From NCBI GenBank assembly GCA_004352715.1, contig SCFE01000023.1, positions 1,395,695 through 1,459,694 of the forward strand: 64,000 nt of DNA. Reading direction: 5' to 3'. The number at the start of each line of letters is the position of its first letter. Position 1 is the stretch's first letter. The position numbers were made by a program, and so were the translations under genes. Below, in pieces: positions 31,991-43,754 of this stretch. This stretch comes from Hofstenia miamia. Its lineage: Eukaryota > Xenacoelomorpha > Acoela. A model generated the notes under the pieces. It was not told the origin of the DNA. It did not search any database and saw nothing but the letters and a program-made list of their open reading frames with translations.

Positions 31991-32080
31991 TTTATGAGGT
32001 TGCTTCTTTGGCGTTGGTGCATCCTTGGGAATCAATGTATGTGAGTGGCAGAGTTTGAAATGACGGATTCAGTCGAGGAA

Positions 32081-32665
32081 GGTATGTTTAAAGGGATAAC
32101 AACGAAATCTTTCAAAAACAAAGAAATGTTCACTATATGTGATTATTTGAGAAGCAATCAGAATCGACTCATTGGTCTGAGGCAATACTAAAATAGTAAA
32201 GGAAGCATTCCCTGAAATCTATAGCAGTCTATTCTTTCTTCAACAGGATGTGATGTCGTTGCACACTATCTACTCGTGGGTACATCACACGGAAAGAGAT
32301 GCAAAAAATTGCAAACTTTAAACACATGAAACTACAGAATTAACGCACAATATATGAAAAATAATTTATCTGAATCTATCTTTAACAAAAAATTTCTTTA
32401 ACATAAAACTAATGAAAAATTCCAACCAAATAAAAAGTTAATGGAATTTCACACTAACAATTAACAAAAATTAAAAAATATGTATGTACATATTTTACTA
32501 CAACCCCGCTATATAAATCTACTGATAATAAAACCACCCGCTGAATATATCAAATTAAGCTTGGGGTACATTCTTCAGAATTTATTGATTTAGTATTGTA
32601 AAGTGTATTTGTTTATATTTTTTGTAAGTGTTTAGATAAATATACATCATCATCATCATTATCAT
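32081..32665 (+). mobile_element. Probable LINE 3' end with CAT-repeat tail
   Basis: The + strand runs through an AATAAAA word and a TGTAAGTGTTTAGATAAATA segment into CATCATCATCATCATTATCATC (32,645-32,666). A simple tail of this type after an A-rich untranslated region is typical of LINE 3' ends. No coding sequence could be read upstream. Confidence 0.4.
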
Positions 32666-32666
32666 C

Positions 32667-35600
32667 AAAAACGCGGATGAATACGTGTCAAGCAGGAAAA
32701 TGATAGCACATTTCTCAGGAAATGAAAAACTTCAAGATAGTTAGCAGCAAGTTGCTTTATACAAATGGTTCAAATTCGCACGTTTGAGACACATTTCATT
32801 TTGCTATTTATTGATAATGATACGGTTATAGCTCCACAGGTGGAGGAAGACGACAAGGTTAATGAGCCGATCCATGACATTTTAGATGATGAAAGGTTGA
32901 CGAAGAAATATACTAACCTTTAGCGGGATCACAAATGCAAAATAAACTACATAATCTTCTAGCGTTTACTAAATTACTTCCTTTAAGAACATTGATACTT
33001 TTGAAATGAATTTTGCAAGATTTGCAAACCACTACACAAACTAATTAAAAATAGTTAAACATTAAAATAAAACCTATATTATTAAAAATCGAATATAATT
33101 AAATGTTATTTAAATTTATAAGTGCAGAGAAATAAATGTAAATTTCTATTGCATAATTTCAGATTCAGATATTTACAAATTACGATGTCTCTTTGTGAAA
33201 AATGCATTTTACAAATGTATTTTAATTTTGTAAATTATGTGTTAAATATTCTTAATTTTTAAATTCAATCTTAAATGCAAATTTTTATATCAGGAAACAA
33301 AATATCAACATATTAATAATATTAAGAGCAGAATGGGTCATTAAATAAGCCTTGTCACTTAGCAATGTAAGCTATTTTCTAAAAAATCATATATTAAAAT
33401 TCGTCATTGTAATGATTTAGACTATGAGTAATGAGCAGTGAGTTGCCAGAGGGGGCTTCTAAGCCTTCCAGTAAAAGTCATTTGAAGACCCAGAAAATTC
33501 TTGCGAATATATCACCTAATGTTACTCGTAAAGTTACTTGTAAGATTTTTTCAATTGATCGTGTAATCCATATACATTCAAAGCAAATTAGTAAATGTGT
33601 GTCATTAAATTACTGTGAAATAGATTTTCGTGATTTACAATTTACAATGTGCTGAGCATATTACAGCAAATTTTAAAATTTTATGAATTGCTAACTTCTG
33701 TATATTTTTCTCTCTACATCGAATTATTTAAGTCTATCAGTGATAAAACTAAAATCTCTTTATACAACTGCAACAATCTTCAGTTCTTTATGTTGCAATG
33801 AAGAGCCAGAAGTCTTCCCTTTATCTTTATAGATATTTTATAATATGAGACATGAGCGAGAAGTTTCAACTCAATATTAGTCTGTGTGGAAATCCTCTCT
33901 AGATGCATCAGAAACCAATTGAGCTCACAGTGATTCATATGGAAACATGATTTATGTGCAAAAATAGCCCTACTTGTTCAAACGTTTGCTATTTTTGTAA
34001 GAGTTGTGTAAAAAACTTAAAAATGAGGTTAACATTCAAATATTCAAGAATTAATGTAGAAAAAAATTTTAGAGGTAGTTTCAAAATCTTAGCGCACTGG
34101 ATTTACTGCGATTTCGAAGTAACTGGAACAAATTATTCATAAATTGAAGAAACATAGCCAGTGTTGAGAATGTAATTTCCCATTGATATTTGATGGTTTG
34201 AGACAATCCATATGTAATATATTTAGACTTCTAAAGTACAGAGTCGCGCTTTATGATAATACGTTTCTCTAATGAAAGGCGCCAGAAATTATCATGGGAA
34301 TGTATTTCTTTCACGTGAACTGACAATGTGAAAAGCTTATTGAAGAACATATATCCAAAGACAAAATTAGATTCAACGACATGCGAATGTTAGCTAAGGC
34401 TGTCTGTAGAGCAGGAATAGCCTTTGAATGAGAAATCAGTATTCGAGTCGTTAACGTAAGAAACCCATTAGCGGCTGGCAACATTTAATTCAAGAAAGTG
34501 AAGTGACGGAGTTGTAGCTGTTTATATCCGTAGTGATTTGAATTATCAACGATTTGCATGATTCTCATGGTTACGAAATTTGATGGTTAAATATAGTAAT
34601 GCTCAATTTCGTTTTGTTATAGTAGTATACAGTGTATTATCATCTTAATCTGGGTTATCATATAGTTTTGATGGATCATTTAAAGCAAGGAATATAATAT
34701 ATTGTAGGAAATCCAGGAAGCAAAATTTTTCTCTGTGGTTACTTAAATGATGTTTGTGTTAGATGACGTCCTCACACATTCAAATGCAAAATTCATAGGC
34801 AAACAAAAGACTGAAAGTTAACTATCCTGTTTGTTGTAATTTGCTCACTTGTGTTTCTTATTGGCCATCGACGATTTCTAAGGTTCACAGAGGGAAAAAC
34901 CTAGGATTGAAAATGTTGACGAAGTGCGTGCACTGGAAAATATATTGCATTCGCGGGTGGCAATAGTTTTTTATTAAATATTTAAATTCCAGCTGGGCTA
35001 AACTGCCCGTGTACCAATTAAATTCAACAACTGCATTCGCGGGGTTAAAGTTTTTCATTTAATACTTTGTAAATTTAGAATGCAGAGCGGTTTCAGTTAC
35101 GCATATTTTATGAATCAAAGAGCGCAGAATGATGCAGTGAATCACATGCGAATACAGTTTATCAAATTCCGTTTACCCAGTTGATACGGTGTGCACTGCA
35201 ATTAAAAACTCAGTGCACACTGATTTTGCTGCGAACGCGCCCATTATCAAGCTTCGAGCTAAGCGACACAATTATAAAGCATTGTTTGCCCTATAAGTTA
35301 ATAGAGCAGCAGTTTTACTTACTCCATTTCATAATAACACCTGTCCCCTGCGCACTGTTACAAAGACCAATAATGACTGTTTTTTGCACAACTTATAAAA
35401 ATCTTGCAGAAACTAAAACAACGACATGTGAAAGCTAGTCTCAGTTACAAATACAATGATTTATATACAGCGGTTGATATTTGACAATTCTAGGAATATT
35501 TGTGTTGGGAACTTTTGCTCGTGGGTGGAAGAAAGTAAATAGTCCTGGGCAGATCTAGTTAAGACTTTGACAAGAACTACTTGCCAATAAATTCAGCGAT

Positions 35601-36130
35601 ATTAAATGATTATTATGACAATATCTCAACCTCAGAAACAGTCGAAACAGTAGCTCAAATAAATTTAGCGCATGTGAAGTTTACTAAGGTGTGTGTTTGA
35701 CCAGATCAACGGTCATAATATATTATATTCAAAGATATTTTCCAACAAGTGTCAAGTTTTGCATAGATAGTGCATTTAAGGCAAATATAGTGAATAGGTC
35801 AATAATATTCAATTTAAATTCAGTCGCAGTGGTTTTACTACTCAGGCTTGTATCATAATTTACAATGACATTGTGAATTAGTGTCCACTGGGATTATTTA
35901 AGAATATTAACACTTGATATGTCCAAAGCATTTCATACCATGTCGAATATGTTCCAACATCTCCCCCAGGCGTCTGCCAATCAAACAACGCTGTTCAATG
36001 AGTGCATCAAATGGATTGCATACAGTGCAAAATGTAAACTGATTGTTTGACTTGATATGCCATGGTTAGACTACATTAAGTGATTCGTCACCTGAACAAT
36101 TATTGTTTCTGAGCTTCAATTGGCAATTAG
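32667..36130. other. No gene identified; scattered short open pieces
   Basis: Ordinary CpG content. Noted only: a + strand piece at about 32,812-32,922 reading TVIAPQVEEDDKVNEPIHDI; a serine/lysine-rich frame at 33,431-33,655; a GCATTCGCGGG word repeated ~83 bp apart near 34,949 and 35,032 with AT-rich similarity after it; and a DMSKAFHTM piece near 35,930 that could be a LINE palm fragment. None supports a gene call. Confidence 0.4.
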
Positions 36131-36457
36131 GTGAGCAAGTCTTCATCGGCTACTCTAATTTTTCTAAATATAATTGCTCTGATAACTGATCGCCTAGTCT
36201 ACCCTACGTCACGCTATGTACCTACTTCATTGATACCAATAATGACTTTTACTAATATGTGCAGAACGAGGAAGGCTGCTCATCCTTCGTTGATGGAAGC
36301 AGATAATGGTGGTGCCCCTATTGCAGCAAATTTTATCGTATGGAGTGTTTATCACAAAGTCCTTTAACCATTAAAAGAAGAGTACTGGTAGTAATTCCAA
36401 GGACAACAAGATCCTCAAGCATGAACAGAGTGAGTCTAACACTGTTCTGCAACGTGC

Positions 36458-37600
36458 GTGGTTTCCATGCGCGAGGTAATGGTCAATAGTCACACCACTG
36501 TGTATTCTATGCTACAAACCAACAGCTTAGAGGTACAACATGATCATTTTGATCGAATTGTGGATTACCTAAGAGGCACATATTTTTCCTTTAAGAATGA
36601 TTTATCACATACAACATTGTTTGAAAGAATATTACAAATTATTTGTGAGATAGATGGATCTGGAAAATTGAAGAAATGTAGTAACATTTCGTTGGATAAT
36701 GCAACTTATTACTCTAAGAACGCAATCGTACAATTCCTGGAAGCAATCAGTGAGTTCCTTATTCTTGAAAATCTCAAAGAAATTTATGAAATTCCGGTTA
36801 TTGCTGTGATGGACAATGAGGCTATGGACGTCAGGCAGAGAACAGAGTTTTCTATTTGTCTAATATATGTTGCTAGTGATAGATCTCCCAAGAAGGCTTT
36901 CCTAATACTTTTCCGAGTAACCCAAACATTCTTTCATCACATCTCAACACATAAGTGATAAACTTGTAGAGTTTGGTATCTAACAAAGTAGAATGATTCG
37001 ATGGGGCTTCAAGTTTTTCAGGATGCAGAATCAGCGTTCAAATTGGCCTACGAAATGATCTTGGTTTTGAGAATTCGCACTATATTCATTACAGAAGCCA
37101 TCTCTTAAATCTGGTGGTAGCAAATGCTGGAGATACATTCAAGCCCATGAACTCTGTCTTCTCTTCGTTTAATTCCCCGTGGAAATTTATACATCAAAGC
37201 CCAAAGCTTGAATTGATTAAAGTTAGAAATACACGATGGACATCAAATTATAGAGCAGTACGCGCGGTTGTTAAAACATTACCTGCTATTGTGATCTCTC
37301 CTCCGAGGCTGGTGAACTTCTACTGACCTATCAAATCAAGAGAGCTACGGCAATTCTGTTTGGTGTATTCCACATTTTGAAAAGTTTGAATTTCTTGACT
37401 TTGGTACATCAATCTCCTAACCTTTCTTTAGTCGAATTTCCGGATAAGCTTAAAAGATTTTGTGCCAATTACAGCAGATTATTGACGAAAATTACTCCTA
37501 CTAGTTAGATTCGAAATTCCAGCTATCCATACATTACAGCTCTCCTGCATAGACTGAAAAACGGTTTGGTGACAGTGTCACCTCAATCGCGAAAGCTGCT

Positions 37601-37631
<31 letters not shown>

Positions 37632-38026
37632 TGCTGACGCAAGGGCAGATCAAATTAGCTGAAATTTGGGACTTCTTTAAGAGTGAAACAGATTGTGACT
37701 GGGAAGCTGTAAAGTGTGAGTATAATTGTTTTCGGAATTGTTTGGAATCAGTAAACATCAGTGAAAACTGAACAAAAATGAAAAAAAAACTTAGATTTGT
37801 CTGGTGCATTTCCAAACTTAAAATTTTTGGCTTTGTGAATATGCTCGAAACAGCATATGTGGATCGATCACTCTCTGTAATGAGAAGAGTGTGCATAAAA
37901 TTGCACAACCTAATTACCTCAGAACACTTAAGTTCCCTAATGCATATTTCAATTAACGATCCACAAGTTCTGATCTCTGATATGTTGAAAAACATATATT
38001 TTTGCCACGACAAGAACCTCCTCTAA
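36458..38026 (+). pseudogene. hAT transposase, decayed
   Basis: Three frame pieces in order match the layout of a hAT-superfamily transposase with a DUF4371-like core. Piece one (to 36,958) holds ERILQIICEIDGSGKL and IPVIAVMDNEAMDVRQRTEF, where the first catalytic Asp lies in a VMDN context. Piece two (37,114-37,326) holds FHQSPKLELIKVRNTRWTSN, the TRW word that precedes the second catalytic region. Piece three (37,778-38,026) holds ETAYVDRSLSVMRRVCIKLH and LITSEHLSSLMHISIND, the C-terminal dimerisation domain. A TATATATA run at 37,601-37,627 interrupts it. Terminal repeats were not found. Confidence 0.75.
37601..37627. repeat. (TA)n microsatellite
   Basis: About 13 TA units inserted in the hAT remnant. 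Confidence 0.9.
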
Positions 38027-38114
38027 CTCTATGATCTAGATTGAATATTTACCTGTGGTGTATCTATGTTTTTGTATTTGTTTAAAAAAAATTGTAATGC
38101 GATTTTTTTCAAAA

Positions 38115-38900
38115 ATAGTACTATAGTAGTAGTAGTAGTCGTAGAAGTAAAATGATTTTATTGCACTAACGTACAGACTAACATTATTACAAATTTATAA
38201 AAGCACACTGACTTAGACATGCGGCATTTAGTACACCGGCAAACCAAGTGATAAAAACACGAGTAGTTGTTATTGTAGCTGTCAACAAATACTTTCGAAA
38301 AAAGAGATTTTAGCCCCTTCTTAACAATGAAAGGGGACCAAAAAGATTTATTTGCGTTGATATATGAACGAAATTGGCTAAACGCACAATACGTTGAAAC
38401 AAATTTTGATGCTATTTAGCCTTTTTAGTAGTAAATGATTTAAACAGTAAGTGACCACTGAAGCGAAGATTTGGTATACATGGAAAGTAATAAGAAATGT
38501 AATGCGAAACATCCATGTCATAACAACTAAAAACCAGCTTGTTTAGAAAACAGAGGTCTAAGTATTCTAAATAAAGTGAAACAGCAGGAGAGACAGTTAT
38601 GTGAGTCGATCTTTATAAGTGTCACCTTTGGCCAGCCATTTGGTGCACCGTCTTTGTAACGATTCAAGACGTTTTATATCAGATAAGTTTGCAGTCCAAA
38701 TACAGGAAGCATACTTCAGAGTTGATAAGACTAACGATTTATATACAATTACTTTATCTCTGACTAGGGCACAAAAAGGAATGTTTTATTTCATCTGAGT
38801 AAATATGGCATTGCAGGACTTAATCTTTTGAGAGATATGTAAACTCCAACTAAGAGTTTGAGAAATTAGCAGACCAAGATCCCTAACAAAAATCTATTTA
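38115..38900 (-). mobile_element. LINE remnant, 3' end, (ACT)n tail
   Basis: Read on the minus strand: LGLLISQTLSWSLHISQKIK, then DKVIVYKSLVLSTLKYASCI and WTANLSDIKRLESLQRRCTK, the thumb and post-thumb motifs of LINE reverse transcriptases, followed by a decayed C-terminus and a tail seen as TAGTAGTAGTAGT on the + strand (38,121-38,140). The family differs from those with TTATC or TTA tails. Confidence 0.75.
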
Positions 38901-39873
38901 ACAAAACAAAATAGTAGTTCAAAGTTCCAGTCTAGTCATAAATTCTATAATTTCATTGTCTTTTTAGCCAATATATCTTCTACATTTATTTTCTCATCTG
39001 AAAACCATTGAAGGTTATCCGCGATCAAATGTCGATTAGCGCAACCTGAGCAAGTCGCAATGACAACGCCTACCGACATAAGCCTGTCTAGAAATTACAA
39101 CAAAGTAAAGATTTCGTCCATGCTTCTTGTTTTTCTAAAGTCCCTAGTACACAAGCAGCATTATATTGAATAATTATCGATTTTATTGATTGATACAGAA
39201 GTTCTTTTGCTCGTTTATCGCCCGATACATTTACAAGTTTGTCTCCTAGATCTTTCAAAAAACGTTTCGTCGAAGACATTGTATAGAATGTTAAAATATT
39301 CTCAAATTGCATTCACACGAAGAGGATATTTCAGAAAATCGCATACTAAATGAAACCTTTGCAGATTTACTGGCACCGGGTTAGGGTTTAGGGTTAGATC
39401 ACCGATTATTATGGAGAGGGGCGAGATTCATTTGCCTCTTCCCCAGTGAACTACTGGAAAAGCAACAGGAAACTGCAATGAAGTCATGTAAAAAAGTCAG
39501 AGATAGTAATGCTGAAAGCAACCAGCGAATTCGCGGAATGCGGAGCTTAATGAATCTACAATGGAACTTAAATGAAAAGAATCGTCTATCTTGTGGTGTT
39601 TCCATTAGTTATCTCTATTAGTTTATAATTTGCATAAATATTGAATTTTTTTTAAGAAACAATTGAAGGTTGGAAAAATGGCCTAGATTAATTTGTATTA
39701 AACAGTCGACATATTCCTAAATTATCATTGAAAAACGCATTAGCATTTTACTTCTTGGAATCAATAAAACAAACTTAATAACAAAATCATTGAAATAGGT
39801 TTTAAAAGAAAAATAAAATGAATAAAAAAGAAGACTAAAATGGGGCTGTTTGACATCAATTTAAATGGGGCGG
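38901..39873. other. No gene identified; minus-strand coding-like piece
   Basis: A minus-strand frame at 39,088-39,312 (TMSSTKRFLKDLGDKLVNVS, then SIKSIIIQYNAACVLGTLEK) looks protein-like but is not recognised, and no splice borders were established. A short telomere-like word, GGGTTAGGGTTTAGGGTTAG, lies at 39,378-39,397. Confidence 0.35.
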
Positions 39874-40130
39874 GTAGGCTTCAGGGGCGTACCCAGGATT
39901 TTTTGACGGGGCACATCATTGTTATTCCATAATGCGGGGCAAAGCCCCGCGAAAATTTTTGAAAATATTGAGAAAATAGACCCTAAAAATGCATTTCACG
40001 ATCCTAGATTTTAAATTTTTCAATTTTTTACGAAAAATTTTTTGATTTATCCAGTCAAAATTAAATTTGGAAACCTGACGGGAGGGACATTCCACCATGT
40101 CCCCCCCCTGGGTACGCCACTGGTAGGCTT
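39874..40130. mobile_element. hAT-type MITE with 8-bp target duplication
   Basis: Element 39,882-40,122 (241 bp). The ends are CAGGGGCGTACCCAGG and, on the other strand, CAGTGGCGTACCCAGG. Both sides carry GTAGGCTT (39,874-39,881 and 40,123-40,130). CAG-(N)-GGCG ends with an 8-bp duplication are typical of hAT elements. No coding capacity. A degraded relative lies at 49,675-49,880. Confidence 0.9.
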
Positions 40131-40521
40131 TGGCAGAAATTTTCCTGTTGGAGCGGGTGAAACAGATGAGATTATGTATTTTGCGTCTGGAGCTTAAATC
40201 GTTGCTTTTTGCATTCTGTCTGATGTGTGAATGAATGAAGTCTAGTTATTGTCGCCTCTAGACAGCAGCCACTGATAAGGCATTGCGAATATTTCAATCC
40301 ACTATTCGCAGTTTCTTATTTTAGTCTGTCTGCATTCCTTTAATATAAGTATTTTACAACTTCTCCGCTATTTTAAATGTCAAAGATTTATTTTCTAAAT
40401 TTGAATCATGCGTTATTCTATACTAAGATTATTTTATAGAATTACCACTAATTTAGTGGTTTTATGTTAATAGCATTATCTCGTCGAGTCTAAACCTTAT
40501 GCTATTTTAAATTTATTTTAG
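40131..40521. other. Intron or intergenic sequence upstream of the + strand exon
   Basis: No gene was seen. It ends in an AAATTTATTTTAG acceptor at 40,521. Confidence 0.4.
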
Positions 40522-40693
40522 CGTCTTTGAAATCTTACTTTCGTAAGAAAGATCACGCGGATCCACAAGAATCCGCATGTAGCAGTGACGAAAGCTCTTC
40601 GCGACGGTTGCCTCCATTCAGGAATAAACTCGCGCTTCAAGATCAATCCCGGCGTGAGAAACTTTTCGGCCAAATCAGAACGGGCATTGCACT
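40522..40693 (+). CDS. Host exon ending in first half of a WH2-like motif
   Basis: A 172-bp exon, about half G+C and CpG-rich against AT-rich flanks, entered through TTTATTTTAG and left through CT|GTGAGT. Reading starts after two bases of a split codon: SLKSYFRKKDHADPQESACS, then SDESSSRRLPPFRNKLALQD, then QSRREKLFGQIRTGIA. It ends with two bases of a split codon. The final R-x-x-LF-x-QIR-x-G-I pattern is that of a WH2 actin-monomer-binding motif, which normally continues L-(R/K)-K. The exon at 63,713 begins with one base plus CGA AAA ACC, which completes the split codon to CTG (Leu) followed by RKT. The gene is not recognised. The serine/acidic composition before the motif suits a cytoskeletal regulator. 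Confidence 0.65.
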
Positions 40694-41501
40694 GTGAGTT
40701 ATCTTTTGTTTTGATAATTTCTGCGTGGGAAGCTCTGTATAGCACTCATTTTAACTGTGAATTTATATTAAGTCTGTTAAACCATGTTTCACGGAAGTTT
40801 CCAAAGTTTAGTACATTAAAATATCAAAAGCTATAAAACTTAGTACTCGTGCCATTAAAAAGTTATCACACATTTTCGGCGATAGAATTCAAATCGATAA
40901 TTGAATTTAATTTGCAGCAGAATACAATGTAAATAGTCTCGATTAATTACGGGGGTTTTAGAAAAACCAATACATTATTAAATTCTCAGTCGGTTCTACT
41001 ATACAAATTGTTTAATTTGAACAGTAGTTAACACGTAAACTGCGGGTGAGTTTTCCGTAAACTGCGACAGGATTTTTAGATGAAATTTCGTGTGCCTACT
41101 ATGACCTAGATATTTATGAATAACTACATATTTTCTGGTTTAAAGTATATAAACCTATATATTTTCTGAAAGCTGATAAACTAAGGAATACCTTGATAAT
41201 AAAATTAATCTTTTTTTCACATAATTATTTTTTTTATTAAATTAAAAATTATTAATTAATTTAATTTTTAAAAAAATTAATTTTATTATCATTGTTAGAT
41301 GATGAAATACAATAACAATTAATTAAAAATAATACTGCATTTATTTTATATCAACTTAAGATTGAGAAAAAAATATTTACAACAGTATATCCAAAGGAAT
41401 ATAAAGGTTATAGGGTAATATATTGAGGAAGTCAGCATGTGCAGAAATTGCACAAAAATATATAAAAAAATTAAAGGCATGTATTATACTTGTTATTTGC
41501 C

Positions 41502-43754
41502 CTATAAATGCTGATCAAAGCAACCAGGGCAACAAGCAACATTACAAATTTCACACTGGAATCTTGTTCTTTTTCTGTTACCAGATGATCTGTTAGAACA
41601 GACTTTACACTCTAGTCTTTTACCTTGATTAAATTTTACTAGTTTGCACTTTTGTCCAGTGAGTCGAGGTGAGGTCAAACAATCAGGGGATATTCTTTTT
41701 TTCCTACATGGAGTGACAAGTGACTCAATAACTTTGATGTAAAATTTTTTCCTATTAATAGGCTTATCAACATTACATTTATAAATCACATAAGCATTTA
41801 GGAGTGCCTTTTGAACCATTCTGAATAAAAGTTTTATAGGCCATCTTCTGGTGGCTCTATCGTTTTCATACAAATACACCATTTCATCTAAAATATCCAC
41901 AGAATATTTGGTATGATTGTACCCATATTGAATGTCTAGTTTGTACTTATCTCCTTCATTATGATTATCCTTTTTAACAAAAGTACCATTCTTATTTACA
42001 TAGGCTACAGAGAATTTAGTGGATGACATCAGTACAGGTTTTCTTTGTGATTGTTTGTCTCTGATTGCCACAAAAGCAATATCATCTTTACGAGAGGCAA
42101 TCTTTTCCCCTACAGCCAATTTTTTANNNNNNNNNNNNNNNNNNNNNNNNNNNNNNNNNNNNNNNNNNNNNNNNNNNNNNNNNNNNNNNNNNNNNNNNNN
42201 NNNNNNNNNNNNNNNNNNNNNNNNNNNNNNNNNNNNNNNNNNNNNNNNNNNNNNNNNNNNNNNNNNNNNNNNNNNNNNNNNNNNNNNNNNNNNNNNNNNN
42301 NNNNNNNNNNNNNNNNNNNNNNNNNNNNNNNNNNNNNNNNNNNNNNNNNNNNNNNNNNNNNNNNNNNNNNNNNNNNNNNNNNNNNNNNNNNNNNNNNNNN
42401 NNNNNNNNNNNNNNNNNNNNNNNNNNNNNNNNNNNNNNNNNNNNNNNNNNNNNNNNNNNNNNNNNNNNNNNNNNNNNNNNNNNNNNNNNNNNNNNNNNNN
42501 NNNNNNNNNNNNNNNNNNNNNNNNNNNNNNNNNNNNNNNNNNNNNNNNNNNNNNNNNNNNNNNNNNNNNNNNNNNNNNNNNNNNNNNNNNNNNNNNNNNN
42601 NNNNNNNNNNNNNNNNNNNNNNNNNNNNNNNNNNNNNNNNNNNNNNNNNNNNNNNNNNNNNNNNNNNNNNNNNNNNNNNNNNNNNNNNNNNNNNNNNNNN
42701 NNNNNNNNNNNNNNNNNNNNNNNNNNNNNNNNNNNNNNNNNNNNNNNNNNNNNNNNNNNNNNNNNNNNNNNNNNNNNNNNNNNNNNNNNNNNNNNNNNNN
42801 NNNNNNNNNNNNNNNNNNNNNNNNNNNNNNNNNNNNNNNNNNNNNNNNNNNNNNNNNNNNNNNNNNNNNNNNNNNNNNNNNNNNNNNNNNNNNNNNNNNN
42901 NNNNNNNNNNNNNNNNNNNNNNNNNNNNNNNNNNNNNNNNNNNNNNNNNNNNNNNNNNNNNNNNNNNNNNNNNNNNNNNNNNNNNNTTTAATTCCAAATT
43001 GATGGTGCTTCTTTTGCGGGATATATTGCCGGAACGGAACCCTTCCACGAAAGCCACATAATCCTTCGTCAATAGTCATGTCCCTCACTGGCACATAAAA
43101 TTCCTTGAATTTTTTATTGAAATGTTCAATAAGATATTTCACCCTATATCCAGGATCATCTTTATCTACAGTAATATCCAAAACATCATAAGTTTGTAAA
43201 AATCTTAGTAAAATGAGAAAAATATCACGACTCATAACCTGCCGAAAAAGTGGAGTATCCTGTGAAAAATCACTTTTATTCCAGTAGTCACTGTAACTTG
43301 GCTTCTGTATAAGCCCCATATTCAAAATTAAGCCCCAGAAAGCTCTATATAAATCTAAATCAAGCTCACCTTTTAGTTTTTCCCACTGTCTAAACCTGGA
43401 CCTTGCCTTCAGGTTTTTGTCTTCAACATATTTGTCACCATAATTTTTCATAAACAAGATCAATTTGGATATCACTTCATCAGAGAAAAATAGATTGAAG
43501 TATTCAATGGATTCTAATTCATTACTTAGTGTTCTTTTTGGACCAGATATTGCTGTAAAGTCCATTTCTGGTGGCCTTTTATCATCATCTAGATTCATAA
43601 TTCGGAGCCATGGTTGGAATTGATGTCCATCTCCTGCCCCTAGTGAGTCTATATCATCTGATGAAGAAGATACATCAGATGAACTATCATCTTCAGAGTC
43701 TATTAAACTTATATCCGAAGCACTGATTTCACTAAAATCCGAATCAGCATTCAT
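41502..43754 (-). CDS. piggyBac transposase (PGBD-type)
   Basis: The frame is open on both sides of the gap and in the same register, 750 codons if the gap length is right. An acidic serine-rich N-terminus (SDFSEISASDIS...) is followed by ESIEYFNLFFSDEVI, FWGLILNMGLIQKPSYSDYW and MTIDEGLCGFRGR, whose aspartate (about residue 229) matches the first catalytic Asp of the family. The central part with the second Asp is hidden by undetermined bases. After the gap come YVNKNGTFVKKDNHNEGDKY, YSVDILDEMVYLYENDRATR (third Asp position) and WPIKLLFRMVQKALLNAYVI. The C-terminus is a cysteine-rich zinc-binding domain (CKVCSN...CEICNVACCPGCFDQH). It would excise and insert the element at TTAA sites. No stop or frameshift is visible. 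Confidence 0.92.
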   Translation of the reverse strand: MNADSDFSEISASDISLIDSEDDSSSDVSSSSDDIDSLGAGDGHQFQPWLRIMNLDDDKRPPEMDFTAISGPKRTLSNELESIEYFNLFFSDEVISKLILFMKNYGDKYVEDKNLKARSRFRQWEKLKGELDLDLYRAFWGLILNMGLIQKPSYSDYWNKSDFSQDTPLFRQVMSRDIFLILLRFLQTYDVLDITVDKDDPGYRVKYLIEHFNKKFKEFYVPVRDMTIDEGLCGFRGRVPFRQYIPQKKHHQFGIKXXXXXXXXXXXXXXXXXXXXXXXXXXXXXXXXXXXXXXXXXXXXXXXXXXXXXXXXXXXXXXXXXXXXXXXXXXXXXXXXXXXXXXXXXXXXXXXXXXXXXXXXXXXXXXXXXXXXXXXXXXXXXXXXXXXXXXXXXXXXXXXXXXXXXXXXXXXXXXXXXXXXXXXXXXXXXXXXXXXXXXXXXXXXXXXXXXXXXXXXXXXXXXXXXXXXXXXXXXXXXXXXXXXXXXXXXXXXXXXXXXXXXXXXXXXXXXXXXXXXXXXXXXXXXXXXXXXXXXXXXXXXXXXKKLAVGEKIASRKDDIAFVAIRDKQSQRKPVLMSSTKFSVAYVNKNGTFVKKDNHNEGDKYKLDIQYGYNHTKYSVDILDEMVYLYENDRATRRWPIKLLFRMVQKALLNAYVIYKCNVDKPINRKKFYIKVIESLVTPCRKKRISPDCLTSPRLTGQKCKLVKFNQGKRLECKVCSNRSSGNRKRTRFQCEICNVACCPGCFDQHL
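42127..42986. other. Assembly gap (860 N)
   Basis: Undetermined bases inside the piggyBac transposase. Long frames across it on other strands or registers are artefacts. Confidence 0.98.

Larger units (their letters stand above)
29345..32080 (-). mobile_element. CR1-like LINE with esterase-type domain, endonuclease deleted
   Basis: The element runs right to left and ends in an AATAATAAT tail (29,345-29,372 on the + strand). Order on the minus strand: an SGNH-esterase-like domain (about 31,990-31,414), a linker with KKDIAKILNRNF, the reverse transcriptase palm (about 30,700-30,203), and a C-terminal part with YFYNLRHVGKTFHLELINSF and LSQFNYCEFLF (29,994-29,782) plus AFSFRCSILWNEL (near 29,620). 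Esterase domains are documented in ORF1 of some CR1-like elements. The ~230-residue endonuclease expected between esterase and reverse transcriptase is missing: only about 170 bp separate them. Frameshifts and stops make it inactive. Confidence 0.8.

Noticed and set aside
32812-32922. Acidic + strand piece as a host exon
   Set aside because: Ends in a stop without a clear donor, no acceptor defined, and no family recognised.
35915-36060. DMSKAFHTM piece as a LINE reverse transcriptase
   Set aside because: Only one short motif without neighbouring palm blocks; kept as a remark only.
42019-43072. Long open frames of 300 or more codons on both strands
   Set aside because: They consist almost wholly of undetermined bases in the 860-base gap; only the minus-strand transposase frame has real sequence on both sides.
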